Source: a virus. Taken from it: a stretch of DNA of 20,943 nucleotides. The first letter of the stretch is position 1. Every line of letters starts with the position of its first letter. The position numbers and the translations under genes were made by a program. The notes below the pieces were generated by a model, which worked only from the letters and a program-made list of their open reading frames with translations, searched no databases and was not told the DNA's origin. Positions 1 to 4,241 of the stretch are shown here, piece after piece. The stretch is taken from IMG/VR virus record IMGVR_UViG_3300032006_000115, positions 1 through 20,943 of that record; one strand, given 5' to 3'.

Positions 1-16
1 CATAGTCTTTCCCCTC
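1..16 (-). promoter_or_regulatory. Ribosome-binding site and start codon of the next leftward gene
   Basis: The minus strand reads GAGGGGAAAGACTATG into the left edge: a strong Shine-Dalgarno GAGGGG, a 7-base spacer and an ATG at 3-1. The gene itself is outside the window, so its product is unknown. Confidence 0.65.
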
Positions 17-33
17 GACTAGATGGATTTTGC

Positions 34-57
34 GTTTGGCTTGCGCGCAAGCCAAAC
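34..57. repeat. 24-base perfect palindrome, copy A
   Basis: Same 24 bases as 313-336 (half-site GTTTGGCTTGCG and its mirror). It lies 30 bases before the start codon at the left edge, where a repressor or other regulator could act on transcription or translation of that gene. Confidence 0.9.
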
Positions 58-90
58 TCGGCACTGAACCAACGCCACTGAGGGGGCGAG

Positions 91-109
91 AAGACGCATC
101 ATGCGTCTT
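91..109. repeat. 19-base palindrome with single-base centre
   Basis: AAGACGCAT and ATGCGTCTT flank a central C. It lies about 90 bases before the start codon at the left edge, between the tRNA-like sequence and palindrome copy A, so it is a candidate regulator site for the leftward gene. Confidence 0.75.
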
Positions 110-162
110 GTATAGAAGAGTCTAAGGGAGGTGGGCGGTGTGACAAGCAGTCGTTGTTAAGA

Positions 163-206
163 CATATCCCTCAACCATGCGTGTCTGCCAATTCCACCAC
201 ACCCGC
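163..206 (-). pseudogene. 5' half of a tRNA-Leu(GAG)-like sequence; 3' half missing
   Basis: On the minus strand the text fits a bacterial tRNA-Leu: acceptor GCGGGTG (206-200), TG, D stem GTG and CAC around GAATTGGCAGA, then anticodon stem CATGG and loop TTGAGGG with anticodon GAG (172-170). After the loop the stem partner is ATATG rather than CCATG, with one mismatch and one wobble. No GTTCRANTC T-loop and no CACCCGC acceptor partner follow. It may be an attachment-site remnant with the break just after the anticodon loop, or a decayed phage tRNA. It is not functional as it stands. Confidence 0.65.
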
Positions 207-213
207 AAGACTC

Positions 214-238
214 AAAAAACGCCGGAAATTAGCGTTTT
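214..238 (-). terminator. Weak terminator-like hairpin
   Basis: On the minus strand AAAACGC (238-232) pairs with GCGTTTT (222-216) around a 9-base loop and runs into six T (219-214). The stem is AT-rich and short. It lies 8 bases before the tRNA-like sequence. Confidence 0.35.
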
Positions 239-312
239 CCCCTTCAATAGCAACGAAAACAAACTTTACCCATTGTGTCCCGGTGGCACAAGGTGACACA
301 CGTTGACACCCC

Positions 313-336
313 GTTTGGCTTGCGCGCAAGCCAAAC
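313..336. repeat. 24-base perfect palindrome, copy B
   Basis: Half-site GTTTGGCTTGCG is followed by its exact reverse complement with no loop. Identical to 34-57, including one flanking base on each side. No T tract follows, so an operator or other protein-binding site is more likely than a terminator. Confidence 0.9.
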
Positions 337-360
337 TTCACACTAGGTAATTTATCGGCC

Positions 361-513
361 CTCTAACAAGCTCTAACAAATGCCTCGAACAAATAGCTCG
401 AACAAATTAGTTTGTTCGAATGGCAGCGATTGCCACACACTTTATGGCGATGCCACATGCTTTATGGCGGCCCTCGGACAAATAGCGCGGACAAATTATC
501 CTGTCCGAATGCC
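361..513. repeat. Duplicated 42-base unit with dyads, plus 20-base tandem repeats
   Basis: Units at 383-424 and 472-513 share most positions (CCTCGAACAAATAGC against CCTCGGACAAATAGC). Each holds a dyad: CGAACAAA/TTTGTTCG with a TTAG loop (399-418), and CGGACA/TGTCCG (488-507). A-T pairs in the first are G-C in the second, so pairing is kept. A degenerate third copy (CTCTAACAAGCTCTAACAAAT) precedes at 361-381. Between the units lie two 20-base tandem copies of GCCACAxxCTTTATGGCG (432-471), each with GCCA/TGGC ends. No gene is supported in 207-619. Confidence 0.85.
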
Positions 514-522
514 CCCGATATT

Positions 523-596
523 TATCCCTGGTGTTATCCCTGGTTCGCCATTGTTTATCCCTGGTTCGCCATTGTTTATCCCTGATGATATCCCTG
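523..596. repeat. Five TATCCCTG iterons with 12-21-21-12 spacing
   Basis: Direct copies begin at 523, 535, 556, 577 and 589, giving steps of 12, 21, 21 and 12 bases; an inverted copy lies at 609-616. The two middle 21-base steps come from a tandem repeat of TTTATCCCTGGTTCGCCATT plus one base. Steps of about one and two helical turns would put all sites on one DNA face. Confidence 0.85.
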
Positions 597-616
597 AATC
601 GGCCGATTCAGGGATA
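589..616. repeat. 28-base perfect palindrome next to the RHH gene
   Basis: Arms TATCCCTGAATCGG and CCGATTCAGGGATA meet with no loop. The left arm starts with the fifth TATCCCTG iteron and the right arm ends with its inverted copy. It lies 3 bases beyond the RHH stop. No T tract follows on the minus strand, so it is more like a binding site than a terminator. Confidence 0.9.
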
Positions 617-619
617 ATC

Positions 620-838
620 TCACAGCCGCCCCCTATGCTTGCGAATCAGCTCTGCGACAGCTGCCGACCTGGAAACCTTCGCCGTCTTCGCCAGCCGGTC
701 TATCTTCTCAACCAGTGCTGCCGGCACGGTAATGGCCAGCGGCACGGTTCGGCCTTCCGGGTGCTTTACTGGCTGGCCAGATCCGGCCCGTTTCCCGCCA
801 TTGTTTTTCCACGGACTCTCGGTGCCTGTTCTACTCAT
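620..838 (-). CDS. Ribbon-helix-helix (CopG/Arc-type) DNA-binding protein
   Basis: 72 residues from the ATG at 838; the longer reading from 1033 lies inside the previous gene. After a basic, flexible arm (SPWKNNGGKRAGSGQPVKHP), residues about 31-69 form the fold: strand TVPLAITVPA, helix ALVEKIDRLAKTAKV, turn SRS, helix AAVAELIRKHRG. Such proteins bind palindromic operators as dimers of dimers and commonly repress phage or plasmid promoters. The gene ends just before the 28-base palindrome at 589-616 and the repeat array, so these are natural candidate targets. That link is inferred. Confidence 0.85.
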   Translation of the reverse strand: MSRTGTESPWKNNGGKRAGSGQPVKHPEGRTVPLAITVPAALVEKIDRLAKTAKVSRSAAVAELIRKHRGRL

Positions 839-1370
839 CAATCGCTCCGTTCCCGCACTGCTGCGGCTTGCCGCCTTTTGGGGCCCAGTATGCCAGGTGC
901 TCGCCCGTCGAGTCATCCACATAGAACGTGCCGTTCTCCAACTCGATCCAGCACGATGTGACACCCGGCGGCAGCCTGAACTGCGGACAGCCCTCCCGGG
1001 CGGCTTCCGCCTTTGCAGACTGGATCTCGGCATCGGTCAGTTTGGCGGCAATCTGCTGTGCGAGCTCCGCCGCCCGCTTTGCCTGCGCATCCGATGGCGC
1101 ATCCATCGCCAGTTCGAGGATCATGACCAAAGAGTCGTACAAACTCTCCGGCTTTTGGTGATACTTTGCCATGCCCGTCCCCTGCTTGTCTGTGACTAGT
1201 TCCCACGCAGCCTTCTTGACGTCGCTCCCACACTGCCCGCAGGTCAACGCCGACCACGCAAAGTTAAATACCAGCACCTCGGCCCCGCAGATCGGGCAGC
1301 TGATAAGCCGCCCAGCCTTGCCGGCCCGTGTGTACCTGGTCACCTTGTCCGCTTCACGAGGTGCAATCAT
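831..1370 (-). CDS. Zinc-ribbon protein with helical middle and small C-terminal domain
   Basis: 179 residues, with a G6 tract eight bases before the ATG. The N-terminal TRYTRAGKAGRLISCPICGAEVLVFNFAWSALTCGQCG is a four-Cys zinc ribbon (Cys25, Cys28, Cys44, Cys47). From memory this RYTxxGKAGxxxxCPxCG form recurs in marine and Planctomycetota phages and may bind DNA or RNA. A helical middle (PSDAQAKRAAELAQQIAAKLTDAEIQSAKAEAAREG) leads to a short beta domain, WIELENGTFYVDDSTGEHLAYWAP. It overlaps the ribbon-helix-helix gene by 8 bases, so the two are probably co-expressed. The function is unknown. Confidence 0.8.
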   Translation of the reverse strand: MIAPREADKVTRYTRAGKAGRLISCPICGAEVLVFNFAWSALTCGQCGSDVKKAAWELVTDKQGTGMAKYHQKPESLYDSLVMILELAMDAPSDAQAKRAAELAQQIAAKLTDAEIQSAKAEAAREGCPQFRLPPGVTSCWIELENGTFYVDDSTGEHLAYWAPKGGKPQQCGNGAIDE

Positions 1371-1383
1371 TTGGCCGCCCCCC

Positions 1384-1713
1384 TTAAATAAACATCCCGA
1401 ATCGTTCGACTACCTTTGCCGGCCGCAGCCCCGGCTCATATTCTGCCGCCAGCACTGCCGTGGCGATCCGCTTTACTTCCGCCCGCGAGGTACGGCTGCC
1501 AACCTCGATATCGATTTCCTCGGCATACTCACCTCGCTCGCACCAATCCGCCTTCGTGTAAACGGTATAGACAGTCCTGCTACGGCAGCATCCTCCGCCC
1601 GGCATGACGACAACGACATAATTGCGGTTGCCGTATTGCTGCTGGTGGATCTCGCTGCGATATCCCTCATGTTCCTTGTACACGCAAACGAACTTTGTTT
1701 TCTTCTCCGCCAT
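1384..1713 (-). CDS. Hypothetical protein, 109 residues
   Basis: The ATG at 1713 is chosen because AAGGGGAATCGAG lies just upstream; a start at 1755 would enter the preceding gene. The product opens MAEKKTKFVCVYKEHEGYRS, followed by HQQQYGNRNYVVVVMPGGGCCRSRTVYTVYTK and a helical end with RAEVKRIATAVLAAEYEPGLRPAKVVERFGMFI. The pattern is beta-rich then helical. It has a C-C pair but no full zinc site. I do not recognise the family. It lies 13 bases before the zinc-ribbon gene. Confidence 0.65.
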   Translation of the reverse strand: MAEKKTKFVCVYKEHEGYRSEIHQQQYGNRNYVVVVMPGGGCCRSRTVYTVYTKADWCERGEYAEEIDIEVGSRTSRAEVKRIATAVLAAEYEPGLRPAKVVERFGMFI

Positions 1714-1738
1714 CTCGATTCCCCTTCTTCGGTTTGAG

Positions 1739-1951
1739 TCACTCGGGCAGGTCATGAACGGCTTCAGTCATCGCCAGGATAAGGTCGTCGAGTGCTTCCC
1801 GCTCGTCCTCTTCCAATTCCCAGCGATTGACCACATCCTCGCACACGGACAGTGCGTCGAGGTCGCGTGCGTGTAGTGCCCGAGCGGCTACTGCAATCAG
1901 CTCGGTCTTGCGGTGTGGCGGGCGTCTTTTGATTTCTTCTGCGAGTGTCAT
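1739..1951 (-). CDS. Small acidic helical protein, 70 residues
   Basis: Begins 32 bases after the previous gene, using the repeated GGGGAAAAC ribosome-binding site. The product, MTLAEEIKRRPPHRKTELIA then ALHARDLDALSVCEDVVNRWELEEDEREALDDLILAMTEAVHDL, is all helical and strongly acidic towards the C-terminus. No membrane segment or metal motif is present. Small acidic helical phage proteins are often inhibitors or adaptors of host proteins, but nothing here points to a target. No family is recognised. Confidence 0.65.
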   Translation of the reverse strand: MTLAEEIKRRPPHRKTELIAVAARALHARDLDALSVCEDVVNRWELEEDEREALDDLILAMTEAVHDLPE

Positions 1952-1970
1952 GTTTTCCCCTTTGCGTGTG
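1946..1970 (-). repeat. Copy 1 of a 25-base repeat carrying ribosome-binding site and start codon
   Basis: Identical to 2212-2236, placing the same GGGGAAAACATGAC translation start on the gene at 1951. The two genes downstream differ in sequence, so only the start region is duplicated. Confidence 0.9.
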
Positions 1971-1983
1971 AATTGGTTTCGAA

Positions 1984-2217
1984 CTAGCTACTGGCTGCGG
2001 CCAGGCGGTCGAGCTCAGCAACTGCCAGCCCAAACTTCTGAAACCGGGGGCCGCTGCCGAAGTCGTGAATCTCCATGTACTGACTCTGCTGGCGATTACG
2101 AATCCTAGGCAGCACGCTCCAGCATCCGAACTCCTTCCAGATAGCCACTTCCCGCCCATCAATACAGGTTGTCGCGACTTTTCCACCGCCATGATTCCGA
2201 ATGCGTTTAACTGTCAT
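1984..2217 (-). CDS. Small hypothetical protein, 77 residues
   Basis: The ATG at 2217 is preferred to 2253 because it has GGGGAAAAC directly upstream, within a repeat shared with the next gene. The product begins MTVKRIRNHGGGKVATTCID and continues GREVAIWKEFGCWSVLPRIRNRQQSQYMEIHDF. It ends with a helix, GLAVAELDRLAAASS. The middle looks like a small beta sheet with several aromatic residues. No family is recognised. It begins a run of small genes with similar ribosome-binding sites. Confidence 0.65.
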   Translation of the reverse strand: MTVKRIRNHGGGKVATTCIDGREVAIWKEFGCWSVLPRIRNRQQSQYMEIHDFGSGPRFQKFGLAVAELDRLAAASS

Positions 2218-2236
2218 GTTTTCCCCTTTGCGTGTG
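2212..2236 (-). repeat. Copy 2 of a 25-base repeat carrying ribosome-binding site and start codon
   Basis: Identical over 25 bases to 1946-1970. On the minus strand the shared part contains GCAAAGGGGAAAACATGAC, that is, a Shine-Dalgarno-like GGGG and the ATG of the gene at 2217. Confidence 0.9.
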
Positions 2237-2258
2237 TGTTTCGTACTTGCCATGGTTA

Positions 2259-2275
2259 ATAAGATATGATCTTAT
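2259..2275 (-). promoter_or_regulatory. 17-base dyad, operator- or promoter-like, upstream of the small-gene block
   Basis: ATAAGAT and ATCTTAT arms flank a 3-base centre. On the minus strand a weak -35/-10 pair (TTGTGC, 17 bases, TATCTT) overlaps it. It lies 42 bases before the start at 2217 and after the HNH stop. The segment from 2218 to 2319 has no other supported feature. The promoter reading is weak; the dyad is plain. Confidence 0.4.
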
Positions 2276-2319
2276 CGACCAAAGCACAAGCGATCTTCCA
2301 GTACTCACGGAGAAAATTT

Positions 2320-2682
2320 TCAGGAACGCCGGGATTGCCCTGAAAAACGGCGAAAGTTTTTTCCGAATCCGCGTTTTTTTCTGGCCCGAGATGGCCGCTT
2401 GCGGCCTTTCTTTCGACGTTTCTGCCGATTGTCTTCGGCAATCACTGCCCGGCACAATGCAACAAACTCCTCGTGCGTTAGCGAACCCTTCATGTGGTTC
2501 GCCGTTCGCAGTGTCAGCTGGCAATTATGCAGGTCGGTAGAGCCGCCACGGGACAGCGGTTGCACGTGGTCAAGCGAAACAGTCTGCGGAGTGATCTGCA
2601 GCCCGGTCAAGGCACAGCGATTGTTTTGCTCACGCAGCAACGCATCGAGCTGTTGTCTACTTACCCTCGGCCGCTTCCGCAT
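2320..2682 (-). CDS. HNH endonuclease
   Basis: 120 residues; the ATG at 2682 has GAGG 7 bases upstream. The HNH core is clear: NNRCALTGLQITPQTVSLDHVQPLSRGGSTDLHNCQLTLRTANHMKGSLT, with Asp38-His39, Asn53 and Asn62-His63 before Lys65. The CxxxG zinc knuckle is only half kept: the usual second pair of cysteines is missing. The last ~35 residues are an extreme basic tail (RQKRRKKGRKRPSRARKKRG). In HK97-type phages an HNH protein often sits beside the terminase and aids packaging; here it is far downstream. It could instead be a free-standing or homing nuclease, but no split gene is seen around it. Confidence 0.88.
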   Translation of the reverse strand: MRKRPRVSRQQLDALLREQNNRCALTGLQITPQTVSLDHVQPLSRGGSTDLHNCQLTLRTANHMKGSLTHEEFVALCRAVIAEDNRQKRRKKGRKRPSRARKKRGFGKNFRRFSGQSRRS

Positions 2683-2935
2683 CTTCGATCCTCTTCAATC
2701 GCTGGTCATTGGCTCGCCGGAGCTTGTCTAGCGCTCGACCCCACTCGGTCTCGGCATCCGCCTGCTGGTTGGCGAGGTGTGCGAGACGCGTCAAGGCCGG
2801 GCCCCATGCATCCCGGTCGCTACGTCGAGCAAGTTTCTCTAGCGCATAATCCCACGACCCTTCGTTGCGTCGCTCCCGCAAATAGATCTGCCGGAGGATG
2901 CGATCCCAGGCCGCAGCCCAGGTTTTCGTTTTCAT
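2657..2935 (-). CDS. Small charged helical protein, 92 residues
   Basis: The ATG at 2935 overlaps the preceding stop as ATGA, so it is preferred to one at 2956. The product is nearly all helix with regular charged and Trp positions: MKTKTWAAAWDRILRQIYLR, SWDYALEKLARRSDRDAWGPALTRLAHLANQ, EWGRALDKLRRANDQRLKRIEDAEA. Three short segments share a (S/A/E)-W-x-x-A-L-x-(K/R)-L pattern (near 27, 44 and 64), suggesting an internally repeated helical unit. No family is recognised. It overlaps the HNH gene by 26 bases. Confidence 0.65.
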   Translation of the reverse strand: MKTKTWAAAWDRILRQIYLRERRNEGSWDYALEKLARRSDRDAWGPALTRLAHLANQQADAETEWGRALDKLRRANDQRLKRIEDAEAAEGK

Positions 2936-3363
2936 CGGCTCATGTATTCCCGCCATCCCAACCTCCGTAGCGCTCGGGTAAGGTCATCGGCAACCGGCCG
3001 CAACCCTTCATCGTCGTCCAGGTGATGCCGTGCAATCCTCAACGTATGGAATAGCACATTGCGAATCAGTTCGGCTCCGCCAGCGTTGCCAGGCTTCCGG
3101 CACAATCGCACGCCAGTCGCATACAGCAGCTCGGTCGTCGAGCTTGCCCAGATCGTGACGAAGTGCTCCGAGTCCGAGAACGATGCCGCATGTGCGAGCT
3201 CGTGCAGCTGCACCTCGGCTCGGTGTTTACCTCGCAGCCTGCGGGCGACCTTGATCTGCCGAGCAGGTTCGCGGATGCATAGACCATCGATAGACTCGCC
3301 ATTCCACTGGATTTTGCGAGGCTCGGTGTAGGTCCAGTAGTGGCCATCGAGGTGCAACCTCAC
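2932..3363 (-). CDS. Putative zinc metallopeptidase (HELAH motif)
   Basis: 143 residues with a GTG start that overlaps the holin-like stop as GTGA. The motif VQLHELAHAASF gives His54, Glu55 and His58, the HExxH site of zincins; Glu66 or His67 in SDSEHF is a candidate third ligand. The N-terminus is beta-rich (HLDGHYWTYTEPRKIQWNGESIDGLCI) and the C-terminus is helical and basic. It is short, like SprT-like or ImmA-like phage peptidases, but I cannot place it in a family. Targets could be host peptidoglycan cross-links, a repressor or a virion protein. The holin-like neighbour makes a lysis link possible, not shown. Confidence 0.7.
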   Translation of the reverse strand: MRLHLDGHYWTYTEPRKIQWNGESIDGLCIREPARQIKVARRLRGKHRAEVQLHELAHAASFSDSEHFVTIWASSTTELLYATGVRLCRKPGNAGGAELIRNVLFHTLRIARHHLDDDEGLRPVADDLTRALRRLGWREYMSR

Positions 3364-3596
3364 GGGCGTCCCTGTTCGATAACGTCAGTTAGCCGCCGCA
3401 CATTCTCGGCGAGCAGTTTGATACTGAAACGCAGTTCCGCCTGGTGCTCCCGCAGTGCCTGGATCTCTTCGCCGTGCGCACTAAGTGCCCTGTCGACATC
3501 GTCAGGCTTCACCGCACCCCATCCCGAGACCGCGAGTATCGCAGTCAATAGTCCGATGATTCCGTGCTGCTGGATTTTGCTGGCGTCAGTCGTCAT
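3360..3596 (-). CDS. Small one-helix membrane protein, holin-like
   Basis: 78 residues from the ATG at 3596, with AAAGGG eight bases upstream; the longer ORF start at 3668 would run through the mini zinc-ribbon gene and was rejected. After a short polar N-terminus, residues about 12-28 (GIIGLLTAILAVSGWGA) make one membrane segment. A long helix follows (DDVDRALSAHGEEIQALREHQAELRFSIKLLAENVRRLTDVIEQ), likely a coiled coil. One membrane segment plus a soluble charged domain suits a class III-type holin or a spanin-like lysis protein. No endolysin is recognised next to it, so the lysis role is inferred from form and place. Confidence 0.6.
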   Translation of the reverse strand: MTTDASKIQQHGIIGLLTAILAVSGWGAVKPDDVDRALSAHGEEIQALREHQAELRFSIKLLAENVRRLTDVIEQGRP

Positions 3597-3720
3597 CCTC
3601 GTCACCCTTTGCCGGATGGCACGTCTTGCAAATATGGTCCTCGAAGCCACCATCTGGCCAGCGTTCATCGAACTCGTCGATCAGCTCGCCGCACTCGCGG
3701 CAGTTCATCCAATAGACCAT
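3586..3720 (-). CDS. 44-residue zinc-ribbon protein
   Basis: An ATG at 3720 preceded by AGG with a 7-base spacer opens a 44-codon frame. The product is MVYWMNCRECGELIDEFDER, then WPDGGFEDHICKTCHPAKGD and EDDD. Cys7, Cys10, Cys31 and Cys34 form two CxxC pairs at zinc-ribbon spacing, and the tail is acidic. It starts 13 bases after the terminator U tract and overlaps the holin-like gene by 11 bases, which supports real translation. No function can be assigned; such mini-ribbons may bind nucleic acid or protein. Confidence 0.75.
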   Translation of the reverse strand: MVYWMNCRECGELIDEFDERWPDGGFEDHICKTCHPAKGDEDDD

Positions 3721-3733
3721 CGTCGGACCTGAG

Positions 3734-3806
3734 AAAAAAAAGCACCCGGCACCGAGCGCGGGGAATGGGAGGCTCGGTCGTGGCGTCTAGTCAGCGCGCC
3801 GGGTGC
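3734..3806 (-). terminator. Strong nested rho-independent terminator
   Basis: On the minus strand GCACCCGGC (3806-3798) pairs perfectly with GCCGGGTGC (3750-3742), followed by eight T (3741-3734). Between the arms an inner stem pairs ACCGAGC (3778-3772) with GCTCGGT (3757-3751). It lies directly after the last tail-block gene and before the distal block. No strong T tract follows the mirrored hairpin on the plus strand, so it appears to work in one direction. Confidence 0.9.
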
Positions 3807-3814
3807 GTTGTGTT

Positions 3815-4003
3815 TTAACTTCCCATTTTGCGAATCGCGTCCAGCGTTCTCGCTGCAACCTCGAACGCTCCAATGTTCATCGCCGCCGCCAGATCTTGCG
3901 CCGCTTTCGCTGTAGCAACGACCACGACGTGGCGATCATGTTCATCGCTCACGGTGTGCCGCCCGTCGTGGTCAGTGGCTGGCGTATACGGTTGATCAGG
4001 CAT
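3815..4003 (-). CDS. Small hypothetical protein, 62 residues
   Basis: Starts at ATG 4003, 14 bases after the zinc-ribbon gene, with AGG four bases upstream. The N-terminal 25 residues are polar and His/Asp-rich (MPDQPYTPATDHDGRHTVSDEH), while the rest (VVVVATAKAAQDLAAAMNIGAFEVAARTLDAIRKM) forms an amphipathic helical hairpin. No family is recognised. It is the last gene before the strong terminator at 3734-3806, which begins 9 bases beyond its stop. Support is positional and by helical periodicity only. Confidence 0.55.
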   Translation of the reverse strand: MPDQPYTPATDHDGRHTVSDEHDRHVVVVATAKAAQDLAAAMNIGAFEVAARTLDAIRKMGS

Positions 4004-4017
4004 GAAACCTATTATCG

Positions 4018-4239
4018 CTATTTCTCGCCAGAACCAAACGGGAACCAGTCGTTGAGCACCTTCCGCCGCTTCTCACAGCCTCCGCAAGGACGCACCCCAA
4101 CCGCCTTCGTCAGCTTCGCTAGACTATCACCGAGGCCGCGTGACTTGCCAACCTGGTACATTTGCCCGCACGAGCAGGTCAACGGGAAGTCGTCCGGGCC
4201 CAGATTTGCCGTCAGTCCGCACTTGTCGCATGTCCACAT
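4018..4239 (-). CDS. Small zinc-ribbon protein, 73 residues
   Basis: Starts 2 bases after the Cys-rich gene with GGAG upstream. The N-terminal MWTCDKCGLTANLGPDDFPLTCSCG has CxxC and CxC pairs (Cys4, Cys7, Cys22, Cys24), a four-cysteine zinc site. A second motif, RPCGGCEKRRKVLNDWFPF, carries a CxxC and a basic helix and, from memory, recurs in small phage proteins near tail and lysis genes. The function is not known. The small size and two separate Cys pairs make it a likely metal-binding accessory protein. Confidence 0.8.
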   Translation of the reverse strand: MWTCDKCGLTANLGPDDFPLTCSCGQMYQVGKSRGLGDSLAKLTKAVGVRPCGGCEKRRKVLNDWFPFGSGEK

Positions 4240-4241
4240 GG

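Noticed and set aside
163-206. Intact, functional phage tRNA-Leu
   Set aside because: No T arm consensus and no complementary 3' acceptor strand could be found in the bases that follow, although the 5' half is good.
1-340. Transposable element bounded by the two 24-base palindromes
   Set aside because: The ends are self-palindromic, no transposase or target-site duplication is visible, and identity stops one base outside the palindromes.
361-616. CRISPR array
   Set aside because: Repeat units are of three different kinds and 20 to 42 bases long, with no constant repeat and no unique spacers of even length; no cas gene is nearby.
380-961. 193-residue plus-strand frame through the repeat array
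   Set aside because: Its text is a translation of the repeats (FIPGSPLFIPGSPLFIPDD) and it then runs antisense to the RHH and zinc-ribbon genes; no ribosome-binding site and no family pattern.
2320-2682. Homing endonuclease within an intron
   Set aside because: Neighbouring genes look complete and overlap normally; no split gene or intron ends flank the HNH gene.
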